This document shows positions 35,330 to 46,265 of a stretch of 64,000 nucleotides of DNA, piece after piece. The notes under the pieces were generated by a model that saw only the letters and a program-made list of their open reading frames with translations, was not told where the DNA came from and ran no database searches. The translations under genes were made by a program, and so were the position numbers. Source of the stretch: Diabrotica undecimpunctata (lineage: Eukaryota > Arthropoda > Insecta > Coleoptera > Chrysomelidae); NCBI RefSeq assembly GCF_040954645.1, contig NC_092809.1:80193435-80257434 (forward strand), in the 5' to 3' direction. Positions within the stretch are counted from its first letter, which is position 1. Every line of letters starts with the position of its first letter.

Positions 35330-35795
35330 TGTCCAATATCAAATCTTCAGAATTCATATCCGAAATTGGACAGTATAATTTTATCACCCAGTAGACCGAA
35401 TGAATCTATTTGTTATTAAATACACACACGTAGTTAATTAGGTTACATACACATTTGGTCAATTATAAATAATAATTTGGACATCAGTCAAAAGTACTGA
35501 CAAAGTTAAACAATTTACATAAATTAAATACACATATCACGCTAGGTACGCGAAAAATATTGACCCAAATAGAATTTATATAAAACTAATATCTCTTGAC
35601 TAGAGAAGCATTCAATCAATATTTACTCAACGAACATATAGTCTTCAACGATCAACTTCATCAGTCTCTACTCAAAGTAATCCCGGGTCTACACCCATAG
35701 TGTACGTCTCAACAATAAACTCTGCTACTATTATTTGGTGTTTCCATTACAACAGAACGAACATCTTCACTGAGCCAACGAAGGGAATTTGTTCA
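35330..35795 (+). repeat. 3' LTR of the BEL/Pao element
   Basis: The sequence matches the 5' LTR at all but one of 466 positions by reading. It is followed by the second ctcac target copy at 35796-35800. Confidence 0.95.
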
Positions 35796-35800
35796 CTCAC

Positions 35801-36460
35801 AAAAACACATGCACTATTTACCCATAGAAACACCAATGTTTCCTTCGTTCATTTCTTCGGCAAAAAATAATAAAAACTAGTTTTACTGCATGTCTGGATC
35901 CGAATTGTAAAACCGAGTTCCCTCGCTAATTCCAACATTGCCAAACGATTGAAAAATAATGTTTTAAAATATCGATTTTTATTTTATAAATTTAAATACG
36001 TGACGAAACGGAACATATAAATAAAATTTATTTTATTACAAGTTTGTGCTTAATTTTTACTATTGAAAAAATCATGTTTTTTGGTATTTTTATGACGGTA
36101 ATAATCGCTGCGTGGAAGAATACAGGTTTTGTATGACCATAATTACTACTTGTGAACAAGATTTGGCTACACTGTACGACAACTCCTGGTCAGTTTTTCT
36201 ATAGAGAAGCACAAATAAATATACTACTTTATATATTCTGTAATTTCTTAAGAGGAAACGCAAATTGCAATCGAGAAAACAGGCAGTTTTCGAGGGCCGC
36301 TGTGTACATTTAAATTTGAGGATATTCGGCGTTTAAACTATGATATCACTCTTCTGAATTGAGGGTTTCTACTATAGCTGGAGCCCAAACTGAAACTGAG
36401 GAACCCGTTTTAAGGCGTTTCACTAAAGTAAGAAAACCTGTATCGAGATTGAATTTGTAA
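35801..36460. other. DNA between BEL/Pao and the P-type element, no gene seen
   Basis: The sequence is AT-rich with no supported frame. Before the BEL/Pao insertion it was contiguous with the region upstream of the DD82E transposase (26079), so that transposon's right end could lie here. I could not match an inverted repeat to 24051-24486. Confidence 0.5.
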
Positions 36461-36488
36461 GTACCTACACAGTATAGACAACAACCAG

Positions 36489-36527
36489 CACAAACCATAC
36501 ATACTCATAGAGTATGTATGGTTTGTG
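36489..36527. repeat. 39-bp perfect palindrome flanked by an 8-bp direct repeat
   Basis: The arms cacaaaccatacatactc and gagtatgtatggtttgtg (18 bp each) are exact reverse complements around a 3-nt loop, ata. The palindrome is bracketed by acaaccag at 36481-36488 and 36528-36535, which is single-copy in the matching right terminal repeat. It therefore interrupts the P-type terminal repeat as an insertion with an 8-bp target duplication. Confidence 0.85.
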
Positions 36528-36772
36528 ACAACCAGTATTCCCACTCCGCTTTGGCGCGAAAGTTCGCGCATTTTACTCGCGCAGACAGCGACGCCATTTT
36601 CTCTGGCGTCCGAAAAATTTGACGGCTCTCATTGGTCATGGTCATTGGCCATTGTCATTTGTCATAGATAGTGATAGAGGCCATTGTATTTGTTTACTTT
36701 TTGTGTATTTATGGATACAAATAATCTTTATACATTTTTTATTTCGCAATTGCGTTGTATAAGTACGTCGAT

Positions 36773-37499
36773 ATGTACAAAAATAAAAACAAAAAGACTT
36801 GCCACATTTGTGCAGCTATAAAGTGTTGTAATAATTCTAGAAAAAGTAATGTTAGCTTTTTTTCGTTTCCAAAAGATGTTAATAGGTGAGTGTTATTAGG
36901 ATTAAAATTGTGTATTACAGATGCTAAGATGTTATATTATTTATTAACGGTGGATTTTCATCGTGTATTAAAAAATGTTTGTATTTAGGGCAAACATTTG
37001 GTTAATGGCATGTAGACGAGAAGATTAATTGGATAAGGCAGAACGTTTACATAGAAGTCATCGTCTTTGTGCTGTGGTACTCATTTCGACAATAAGATGT
37101 TTCTGAATGATATGACAAAATCGATTCTTCAGCAGTTCCCACAAATTTTCCTTTAATGGAGGGCTCATCAACTTTTGATCATACTTATTCTGCAGTAGTC
37201 CAAAACATATGTCTTCCAAGATGTCCTATTAATGAAGGTAAATAAAATAAATAATTAAGATGTAACACATATCTAAGCTTTCTCTTTTTCTTTTAGAAGT
37301 AGTGAAAAGTTCAGCTGTGGATATAGAGAAAAATGTTAGTATTAAACATAAACCATCCACTATAACTGTACTTCAGGATATTACTATTACTCCTGGTAAA
37401 AACAACATATTCCATGGAGAACCTGAACATGTAACTACACGTCCAGTAACACTAAGTTCAACTCAAGTGTCACAACAATTATCAATAAATACTCCCTGA
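36773..37499 (+). pseudogene. THAP-domain N-terminal part of a P-type transposase, three exons
   Basis: Exon 1 (36773-36885) opens MYKNKNKKTCHICAAIKC and reaches SFFSFPKDVNR, the C2CH start of a THAP zinc finger. It ends at a consensus donor AG/gtgagt. A 103-bp intron ends at tttag (36988). Exon 2 resumes with ANIWLMACRRED, and later HFDNKMFLNDM completes the THAP fold (Cys/His ligand region). A second intron from about 37239 ends at ttttag (37296) before exon 3 (37297-37499). Exon 2 has an in-frame TAA after RRED and a shift before HFDNK, so the product is dead. THAP domains bind DNA, here presumably the element's own ends. Confidence 0.75.
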
Positions 37500-38410
37500 A
37501 AAATGTATTATGAAGTACAGTTATACAATTAAGGAAGGAAAACCATTATTTAAAAAAAAATTTCAGAAGTTACAGTCTACAGAAAAGAAGTATATTGACA
37601 ATTGAAAAATTGAAATTTTATAACATATTTGTGTGGATATTTAATGAAAAAATGTTTAAGAATTCCATAGTTGTGAAATATGTGGCAGATACTCAAAAAG
37701 TGTAACTAATTTGTGAGATACTATTGTATATTCATATTTAACGGATATGAAAATAGAACTGGTGAGACATATGGTAATCTAAAAATGCCTACTGGTGATT
37801 TTGTTAACTTTATTAGTATACTTGACTGTCTCTTTCACAAGAATTTTGACATATTAGCTGTACAGCCGAATATTATTAAAACATATGTTTCTCTATTTAG
37901 TACCATAAATTTTAGCCACCCTTGTGAACAATTTCCACTAAAATATTGTAGAACTTTATTTAGCTTTGTACGTTTATACTATTCATTAAAATTCATGAAG
38001 AGAAATTTGAAACTGAAAAACATGAAAATATAACCAAAAGAAAAAATAATAAATTGATTATTTGGAAACATCAATAAAGCATTATTTACTTGTTTATATC
38101 AATATAAAAAGTCAAAATACTCTTTTTTTATTACAGTGATCAGATAATATCGATTAATAGTTAATATACCTATTTAGGGGTTTTCTTCACATTATCTTAT
38201 GTTTTTAGTGAGATGTAACTAAAATATCTGATCATATTCCATAAAAATGTATTAGAGTATTACTTCTAATTAATTAATAATTAATTATATTGACATTAAT
38301 CAAGATCAAGTAAACAACAATGTAAAATATCATTTGAACAAAAGCAATTGTGTATAGAATAATCCATACTCCTAAATTGCTTTAGCTAATTTCTTTTCAT
38401 ATTCCTTTGG
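37500..38410 (+). pseudogene. P-type transposase 3' coding remnant, copy 1
   Basis: Blocks ENRTGETYGNLKMPTGDFVN (about 37750-37805), IIKTYVSLFSTINF (about 37870-37915) and FVRLYYSLKFMKRNL (about 37968-38010) resemble the C-terminal part of P-element and THAP9 transposases. Stops and a missing catalytic core prevent function. AT-rich 3' UTR-like DNA with gatcaagatcaagtaaacaa-type sequence follows. Confidence 0.6.
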
Positions 38411-38935
38411 CATATTAATTGCAAAGCCGAATATTATTAAAATAAAATATTGTATAACTTTATTTAGCTGTGTATGTTTGTACTATTCATTACAATTCAT
38501 GAAGAGAAATTTCAAGACTGAAAAACATGAAAATATAACCAAAAGAAAAAATAATAATTGATTATTTGGAAACATCAATAAAACATTATTTACTTGTTTA
38601 TAACAATATAATAAGTCAAAATACTCTTTTTTATTACAATGAACAGATAATATCAATCAATAATTAATATACCCATTCAGGGGCTTTCTTCACATTATCT
38701 TATGTTTTTAGTGAGATGTAACTAAAATATCTGATCATATTCCATAAAAATGTATTAGAGTGTTTCTTCTAATTCATTAATAATTAATTATATTGACATT
38801 AATCAAGATCAAGTAAACAACAATGTAAAATATCATTTAAAATCACATTTGAACAAAAGCAATTAATTATCCATAGAGAATAGTCCATACTCCTAAATTG
38901 CTTTAGCTAATTTCTTTTCATATTCTTTCCCGGTC
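38411..38935 (+). repeat. P-type element 3' end, tandem copy 2 (~500 bp offset)
   Basis: This block repeats about 37870-38408 at an offset of roughly 500 bp, with a small number of substitutions and short indels. The shared DNA includes atcaagatcaagtaaacaac and ctcctaaattgctttagcta. The coding tail FMKRN is still readable near 38500. It is a duplication within the element and not a separate insertion. Confidence 0.75.
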
Positions 38936-39099
38936 ACTTCTTCAGAATTTACATTTCCATGTATCTCATCGCAGAACTAATTATGGTTCAAATATAGGTA
39001 TGATCTGACTTCTCATGCATGCAAATCAGTGCTCATGAGATATAATTTGTTTAACTTCTGAAATTTTAAACTACAAAATGATACTTTGTAAACTTAATG

Positions 39100-39225
39100 T
39101 GTACTTGTTTTATACATGTATATTTGATTTTTATCTGTAATTGTATTTATCTACAATGTATTTTTGTCTAATTTTGACAGTGGGTCTGTCACCTGTGTTA
39201 TTATTAAATAAATAAATAAATGTAA
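39100..39225 (+). repeat. Retroposon 3' tail with (TAAA)n
   Basis: A stretch ending cacctgtgttattattaaat and then three to four TAAA units interrupts the P-type element. Short TAAA tails are typical of 3' ends of certain LINEs and SINEs. No coding part and no clear target duplication was identified. Confidence 0.4.
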
Positions 39226-39399
39226 TATCTAATGCAACATGTAATAATAAATGAAGTTCATTTAAAAATTTATTTTTTATTTCCACAAATACATTCTTAA
39301 CATTAACAGGATGACGCTACTTTTAGCACTTTGTACGATTCCGTTAGACATCTAATGTACATCAACAAGGATTGTAAGAAAAAACTCAAAGAAAAATTG

Positions 39400-40340
39400 T
39401 GCTATGAAGTACAGTTATAAAATTATGGAAGGAAAACCATTATTTAAATAAAAAATTCAGAAAACATTCTGTACATTCTACAGAAAAGAAATGTGTCGAT
39501 AATGTGACAATTGAAGACTACATGGCACTTACATCTAAATTTTGTCCTTCGTTAAATTTAGCTAATTTCATAAATGTTCAAATTTTACAGTCTAGAAAAA
39601 AGGCAAGAGGTAGAAGATTCAGTAATCAGTTTAAACAGGATGTCTCTTAATGTACTTCAAGGGGCCAAAAGTTTTACAAAAATGTTTTGTGTAGCAAATT
39701 TTGTTTACCCAGCCCTAATATATTATTTAAAAATAATATACCAGACAGCTACTCAAAAAGTGTAACTAATTTGTCGGATAAAACTGTATATTCATATGTT
39801 AATGTATATAAAAATAGAACCGGTGACACATTTGATAATCTAAAAATCCCTACTGTTGATTCTGTTGACTTTATAAGGAGGTATACTTGACATTCTATTT
39901 CAAAAGAATTTTGAAATATTAGCTGTACAACCGAATATTATTAAAACATGTTTTTCGATTTAGTACCATAAATTTTAGTCACCTTTTGAACAAAGACCAC
40001 TCAAATATTGTACAACTTTATTCAGCCTTGTACGTTTGTACTATTTATTAAAATTCAAAACAGAAATTTCAATACTCAAAAAATATTGTACAACTTTATT
40101 TAGCCGTATACGTTTGTACTATTTATTAAAATTCAACAACAGAAATTTCAATACTCAAAAATATGAAAATAAAACTAAAAGAAAAAAATAATAAAACGAT
40201 TATTTGGAAACATCAATAACACGATTATTTAATCGTTTATATCGAAATAACAAGTCAAAATAGTCTATTACAATGTACAGGTAAGATCAATCACTAATCA
40301 ATATACATATTTAGGAGTTTTGTTCACATCCTCTTGTGTT
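39400..40340 (+). pseudogene. P-type transposase 3' coding remnant, copy 3 (diverged)
   Basis: This copy parallels 37500-38350 but retains additional upstream coding sequence. A one-base frame change separates KARGRRFSN (about 39598-39625) from the blocks LNVLQGAKSFTKMF and CLPSPNILFKNNIPD (about 39645-39745), which resemble the helix-rich segment preceding the catalytic domain of THAP9-like transposases. It then repeats the NRTGDTFDNLKIPTVD block near 39815-39860. Multiple shifts and stops are present. It may be the parental copy from which the shorter duplicates derive. Confidence 0.55.
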
Positions 40341-40826
40341 TTTAGTGACATATAATTAAAATATATTAACTGATTTCAAACTCTGTATTTGAACTTTGAA
40401 ATGAAACTTTGCATTTTATTCTACTTTATAACCATACAGCTTTAAAACTAGCATATTTATTAAAAACTGTTGCATAACTCTCCATTTGATTTTTTTTGAT
40501 AGTGTATAAGACAGTTCTGTAACAAATAGTTGTGAAACGTTAGAAAACAAAATCATAAATACAACGCAAAGAAAGAAACAATTTTAGGTTTTTTTTTAAT
40601 TTCTCGAAGAATGAAAGAGTAGCAAGAAGAGTTTTGAAATTGGTTGAAATTAAAATCAATTTTGTTAAATAAATCAAAGTCGGCTCTGTCGCGTCCATAT
40701 GTGCAGGGCCAGTCCATGGTTTTCGTCCAGACAATATGGCGTCAAGGTCACCGAATTTTGTCTAAAAAGATCAAAGGTACCGCGGTAGAGTGAGAATACT
40801 GGTTGTTACCTATACTGTGGTACCTA

Positions 40827-41601
40827 TTTTACTTTTAGTTATCTTTTGTAAATCATGGTCAACGGAGGAGGTAATGACATGCATTACACACAAGTGATCT
40901 GTTTTGACTAATTTCTAGGCGCAAGCGCTGATAAAATGGGGGAAGTGGTGTGCGCCCTGTATGAACTTTATAAAGCATTCATTACTTGTGTCATTTGGTG
41001 AATTTTGGAAAAACCACTTATGACCGGTTTTTAGCCTCAAATACCCCTTAGTGCGCTGGTTAATTTAATTCAGGGGAACAAAAATGGAAGTTCACTTTAG
41101 TATTAACATTTTCACATAGCACCATCTAGTATAATATATATCAAACAAACAATCGTATAATAAAATCTATTGAGACAGAAACGACAGAAAGAGTGGTGAG
41201 ATGTAGTGACTGTCTCAATTAGAATCAAACAAATTTATGCATTGCGTTGGCTAACTATTCATTTTTAAACAATGATACCACTATGAAACTGAAAAAAGTT
41301 TTCCAGAAGTAGAATTCCTCAAAACTTATATCTGATCTTAGTAGATGGCGCTGGCACCGGGAAAAAGGTAGGTTAGTTTAGTTATTAATATCTATTTATA
41401 ACTTGTTACATTTTGTAATTTGTAATATTATTTATCCTTCTCTGTTCTCTGTCTGTAAACTATTTAATCTCTCCTAAACAGTTTAGTATATTACATCGTT
41501 GGTTAATATTATATCAGTCAAATTTTTATAAGGTTGTGTTTTATGAAGTATATACATAGTGTAATTTGTGTCTAGTTGTTTTTTGGAAAAAGTTTATCAA
41601 A
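40827..41601. other. Region upstream of the vinculin exon, probable promoter and 5' UTR
   Basis: No transposon signature is evident. A short inverted repeat (41169-41219) and a GC-richer piece, gatggcgctggcaccggg (about 41344-41361), are present. The transcription start cannot be placed from sequence alone. A Drosophila-like start context tcaaaATG stands at its right end. Confidence 0.4.
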
Positions 41602-41658
41602 ATGCCAGTTTTTCACACGAAAACAATAGAATCTATTTTGGATCCAGTTGCACAACAG
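41602..41658 (+). CDS. Vinc: Vinculin, first coding exon
   Basis: ATG at 41602 opens MPVFHTKTIESILDPVAQQ, then the consensus donor CAG/gtaagc (donor GT at 41659-41660). The 19 residues match the conserved N-terminus of animal vinculins, in which the sequence continues with a residue block beginning V/I-S. The exon is 57 nt, ends in phase 0 and has a good start context (tcaaaATG). Vinculin is a cytoplasmic actin-binding adaptor at integrin and cadherin adhesions, and its first residues begin helix 1 of the head domain that binds talin. No later exon was found up to 64000, so intron 1 would exceed 22 kb. This is the only host coding sequence I can support here. Confidence 0.85.
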
Positions 41659-43200
41659 GTAAGCATCTATAAACCTATTAAAAGTATCAAAAATATCCGA
41701 TTATTCTTTCCCTATTTTTAGAAATATTACTTAATATGGGCCATTTTTTTATCTACCATTTAATTTTTTCTTATTCTTGTCCTAATTTGTGGACTAGTGC
41801 AATTGATTGGCCCAGCCTTTTATTAAGTGAGTAATAAATACAATAAAATAAATATGTATATGTATAAGTAAATGCATCTTCTTCCTTAATATTAAGTATT
41901 ATATTAGCACTAGCACAGTGTGTTACCACCTATTCCAAAAATATAATAATTATATTATGTTTTATTTTTATTTACCTAATAATATTGTATACAAATGATT
42001 TATTTTTAGCATATGTTAGCAATATACATGTTACATCTTCTTAGTGTTAACATTTTATTTTTACCACTCCAAATATAGTAAGGATACCATTTCTATATTC
42101 TAATGATATTGTTGGTTAATGAATTAACTAAAACCCACGTTTATGGTAATTTGCTCTCTATTTAGACGCCTTACTAGAAAAGTAGCCAAAATTTTATCAA
42201 GTAAAACTGGGTGTGTCATATTTTTTTATTTTTTAACTTAAGATTTTCCAGTCTGTTAACAGATTTAAAATTGTAATGTTTTTGAACATAGGGCCCATGA
42301 AAGATTATTTTAGAATATATATAGGGCAATGATTAGTTAAGGGCACCCATCATAACCAAACTTACATGTATATCTGACATTTAAGGTTGATCTGTACCCC
42401 CCAAAAGACAAACTCCAAATTCAAAAAATTGAAAAAATTTAAGAAGGTATATGTGATGACTAGAAGTATTTTGACAACTTTTAAGCAAACTTCATGTTTT
42501 CATTTTTGAAAAAACTCAAAAAACTACTTTTTTCCAAGTATAAAGCGGGAAAACCAAACATAGGATTTTGTTAACTTTTTTACAGCATAAAGATATAATT
42601 ATAAGAAATACTTATGAATTTTTTGAAAATTTTTGAATTTACAGTTTTGTCCCAATATGAAAAAATAATATGTTTCGGCTTATAGGTAATACAGTTACTG
42701 GTAAGAAACTGAAAAATTTTTTAATAACAACATATATAAAAGTGGAAAATATTTGCAATAAAATGTTAAATATTTTTTCCTAAACATACGAAAAATCTTG
42801 TTAAACAAGAATTATGTCTTCAACTGCCGCCTTCAAATTGTAATGTAGGGAGATGGCTTCATCTGAAGCAATGGTAGTATTTATCATCAATAGATAGCAT
42901 TGCATTCGGCTTCGAAACGTTTCAAACAAAACGTCATACCAACAGGGTTGCCATATCAATTACTTTGTACAATACTTTGGCAGATTATAACAAAATTTAA
43001 TAGGAATGTTATCGGTTTGAATTTTGAACCGGTCATGCTGAAACTTACAGAGTTAAAATACAGAATAGTAGATACTGCAACTTTTATTTTAAAAATATAT
43101 CATAAAATTTACACTATACTTAAGTAATATATCTATAAAAAACCTATTTAGGCGTTTTTAGTTAATTATTTTAGTATTTATAAACAATAGTGTCCCTTGC
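41659..43200. other. Putative vinculin intron 1, proximal part
   Basis: AT-rich DNA with no open frame of note and no clear transposon end. The single-exon match to vinculin ends at the donor at 41659, and no acceptor followed by vinculin-like codons is visible. Confidence 0.5.
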
Positions 43201-43640
43201 ATAACCAGTGGCGTACCCAGAATTTGTCTGGAGGGGGGGGTTTGAAATTTTTTATGCTACCTCCATTTTAAGTCCCTTAAATTTGGGTTTTAGTTTAATT
43301 TAAAGTACCAAAGATAGCAGTGCCAAAGATTCAGGTATCTATTATCCTTCCTACCAACTAAAACCACCCTCTCTTACTTGTGTGCATTTGACTGTCACAC
43401 ATACCGTACTCTGAAAGTAGGGTGTCCACTGTAAGGCTGACAACATTTTTGGAATACTCCCTTCTCTTATCTAAATCTTATCTATTGTTCTGAAGCTATT
43501 TTCTTGTGGCATTTTAAAGTAATTAATATTTTAATGGGAATAAGTCACAATTGAATGTTAAAAAAGTTTATTGACATTTGACATTAATCCAACTTGTAAA
43601 TACAATACATTTTTCTTCTAATTCCTTCATTCCATGAGCG

Positions 43641-44660
43641 TCAAGTTCTACCACTTTTTCTTCTTCCAGGGGGCTTCCATTTGTGAAGTTTTTGGGTCCA
43701 ACATTCGTCAGACATTCTCAATAGGTGTCCAAACCATTTTGAACCCCTTCTTTCTATTCTGTCAATGACTGTTTCTGTAACATTCATGTTATTTCTTATA
43801 GATTCGTGGGTCTTCCTTTCCTGCCTTGATGTTCTAGCACTTCTTCTCAAATAATCCATTTCAACTGCTAACAATCTTCTCTTCAGGTCTGCATTAATTG
43901 TCCACACTTCAGAGCCATAACAAAGAACTGATTCAACCATGGTTTCCCCTATTCTTTTTTTGTTCCTTTTGGAAATGTTGCATCCCACCATAAGGAGTTC
44001 AGACATCCTACAATTGTATCTCCCTGATTAATTCGGTGTTGGATTTCGGTTTGTCCCAAGCCGTTCTTAGCAATGAGTGCACTTAAATATTTCAAATTTT
44101 CCACTCATTTGATTTCCACATCCTCGTCGATCAACACTTCAAACCTTGCATCTGAATTGATAACTAAATATTTTGTTTTCTTCATGCTGACTTGTAATCC
44201 CCATTTTACATATTCTCTGTATAGACGCTTCATCATAAATTCTAGATCATAAGAATCTTGAGCTAGGACGACTTGGTCATCCTCAAAGTTCAGGGAAAAC
44301 AGTATGTCATTTCCTATGGGGATTCCCATTCCCTGGCAGTGGTTTTTCAAATTTTGGAGGGCTGCCTCAATATATAAATTAAACAGCAAGGGTGACATAC
44401 TGCATCCTTGTTTTAGTTCTTTAGTTACTTTTATTGGCTCTGATAGTTGATTTTTAGGTAAGTAGTGTTATCCCTGTATACTTCTGTGATTCTTCTTCCT
44501 AAAAGGTATGGACTAATGTCGAGTTGTTGTAAAGCTTGTTACAATTTAAGTCTTGGAACTGTATCATACACCTTTTCTAGGTCTATGAAGGCTAGATGTA
44601 CTTTGGTACCAACTACTATTCTTTTTTCTATTAATTTTTGGAGTTATCAGTGCAAGATCA
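43641..44660 (-). pseudogene. RTE-type LINE, RT and C-terminal remnant
   Basis: On the minus strand, from right to left, are an FIDLEK(V)YDTVPR-like block near 44600-44560 and the segment GCSMSPLLFNLYIEAAL near 44410-44360. The catalytic box has decayed to FEDDQVVLAQD near 44290-44255. The tail carries LCYGSEVWTINADLKRRLLA near 43930-43870 and WFGHLLRMSDE near 43735-43700. These are standard RTE/BovB-group motifs; the tail block with YGSE.W and GHL.R is diagnostic. The endonuclease is missing and shifts interrupt it, so it is a 5'-truncated dead copy. Confidence 0.75.
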
Positions 44661-44689
44661 AAGACTCAAACGTCAATAAACTTATTTTA

Positions 44690-45110
44690 ACCTTCAATTG
44701 CGGCTTATTCCCATTAAAACAGTAATTAGATCTTAACCTTGAAGTTGTCCCCGTTAATGTTTCTCTTCTTCTTCTTTTTTTAATGACTGCTTGGATGTAA
44801 TTGTGAACACTATTCCATCCCTCCGTACTTCCTGTCATCTTCATGATCATCTCTATTACAGTCACAGGGTTCATACCTATTTCTTTATACATTATGTTTC
44901 ACTCCACTGTACATCTATTACACTCCAGCATTGTGTGAGTAACAATGTCGGAATATTCGCAGTATGGACATTTATCTGTATCTGTCTTTCTGAACCTATG
45001 AAGATACGCCCTAAAATAGACAATCTAACCAGTCCGCTTAGGCTAGGGATCACTGGGCAACATCTTCCTTGTTGTTCTTCTCTTCTTGCCATATTTACAT
45101 TAATCTTTCC
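44690..45110 (-). pseudogene. R1/I-type LINE ORF2 C-terminal zinc-finger scrap
   Basis: On the minus strand a shifted frame gives CPYCEYSDIVTHTMLECNRC near 44990-44930, a C-x2-C...H-x4-C finger, followed by WNIMYKEIGMNPVTVIEMIM and later WNSVHNYIQAVIKKRRRRE. This is the usual end of R1- and related LINE ORF2 proteins, where the finger follows the RNase H-like region. Only the C-terminus is present, upstream of the RTE fragment in the same orientation. Confidence 0.6.
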
Positions 45111-45599
45111 CCTTCTTCTTTTTCTATAGTGTTGTCAAATGCTCTCTTCTCTCATAGAGATGTCTCTTTTCTACTGATAGCACATGCAAAGGAACATAAC
45201 CCGTGATAGTCCACAATGTCTACCACCTGTCTACTTTTGTCATAAGCCTAATATTAGGTATCTACATATATCTAAATATAATGAAAAATATTATTAATTA
45301 TTGTGTATTTATACAATAATTATTGTGTTCTACATATTTAACGTGGTAATTTAATTATTCAATTACCGTTTTGGATTTTTTGTATTGTGTGTGAAAGACA
45401 AGTTAAATTTTCCTACTATTCTTTATATATTTTTTACTTTATATGCCCTGGGGGGGGGGGGGTTTAACCACCAAAATCTCCCCCTCTGGGTGCGCCACAG
45501 TACATAACGTATTAGTGGTAATTTTTATATTAGTATTAGCATTAGTTTTGGTGTTCGGACAATATTAAACTATGTTTTAAGTATATTAATATAGCGTGG

Positions 45600-46060
45600 T
45601 TGTCGTTTCGGCAATGTCTTTGTGTCTGTTTTTATCTTGAGGTATTCAGTATCCTCTCACCTTTCGTTTGACGCCTCATACGTTACAATCGGACCAATAA
45701 CAATGGAGATACGATGTAATACCGTTTTGGTGATGTCTTTGCGTTTTTTTTTGTCCTAACATATTCATTACCACCTCCCCTTTCCATCGATACCTTGCAC
45801 ATTGTTGTACGTTGAGCCTTTTAGACGTTACAAGCTTAGTGTCCTTTTGGCAATGCCGGCAATTTTGTTTTTTATGTTGACGTATTCGCTACGCCCTCCC
45901 CTTTCCATCGATACATTGGACGTTGTTGTACGTTGAGCCGCTTAGACGTTACAAGCTTATTGTCCTTTTGGCAATGCCGCCATCTTTGCTTTTTTGCGTT
46001 AACGTATTCGTTACCCCCTCCCCTTTCCGACGATACCTCACACGTCACGATCCGATAAGC
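45600..46060. repeat. ~120-bp tandem array, about four diverged units
   Basis: Each unit contains ttttggcaatgcc or a variant, a T-rich block, a g(t/a)cgtattc block, ctcccctttccatcgatac, gttgtacgttgagcc and gacgttacaagctta. Units start near 45605, 45725, 45848 and 45967; the last is incomplete. It could be a small satellite or promoter-like subrepeats of an unrecognised element. Confidence 0.65.
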
Positions 46061-46189
46061 CGTCGCGCCTCCACCACAAAAAGAGCCAAAAACGAACAGA
46101 ATGGACCTTAGCGATTTCCCATGTTAATTTCCATAAGAGTTGGCCCCGTTCCCGTATAGCCCCTTTATTCTTACACAATGAAAGTTCTG

Positions 46190-46190
<1 letters not shown>

Positions 46191-46265
<75 letters not shown>

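Larger units (their letters stand above)
26080..35795 (+). mobile_element. BEL/Pao LTR retrotransposon with env, young insertion
   Basis: LTRs of 466 bp (26080-26545 and 35330-35795) start tgtcc and end ttca. By reading they differ at a single position (attcactcaac versus atttactcaac). The direct repeat ctcac flanks the element at 26075-26079 and 35796-35800, the 5-bp duplication expected of BEL/Pao. It holds a minisatellite leader and one continuous gag-pol-env frame with a single amber codon. The near-identity of the LTRs indicates recent insertion. No classic polypurine tract is obvious before the 3' LTR (gattccgcagta). Confidence 0.95.
36468..40819 (+). mobile_element. P-element-type transposon, degraded, with internal duplications
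   Basis: The right end, read inverted from 40819, gives cacagtataggtaacaacca. The left end at 36468 gives cacagtatagacaacaacca and then a palindromic insertion. The 7-bp direct repeat gtaccta flanks both ends (36461-36467 and 40820-40826). Inside are a THAP domain split by introns (36773-37130) and C-terminal blocks resembling P/THAP9 transposases, for example FVRLYYSLKFMKRNLK near 37965-38010. The 3' part is present up to three times (about 37500-38410, 38411-38935 and 39400-40340). THAP plus these ends place it with the P superfamily, where an 8-bp duplication is usual. Confidence 0.78.
43207..45496. mobile_element. Element with agtggcg(t/c)acccag ends and poly-G subterminal tracts
   Basis: The left end ccagtggcgtacccag is followed within 20 bp by a G8 run. 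The right end, read inverted, gives gtggcgcacccagaggggg and reaches a run of about 13 Gs (45450-45463 region). The word cataac occurs immediately outside or near both ends (43201-43206 and about 45505-45510), a possible target duplication. The interior holds LINE pieces on the minus strand, which may be later insertions. The superfamily is not assigned. Confidence 0.45.

Noticed and set aside
41169..41219. Inverted repeat attgagacag/ctgtctcaat upstream of vinculin
   Set aside because: The arms are 10 bp with a 31-bp loop, no flanking duplication and no second copy in the window; chance is plausible.
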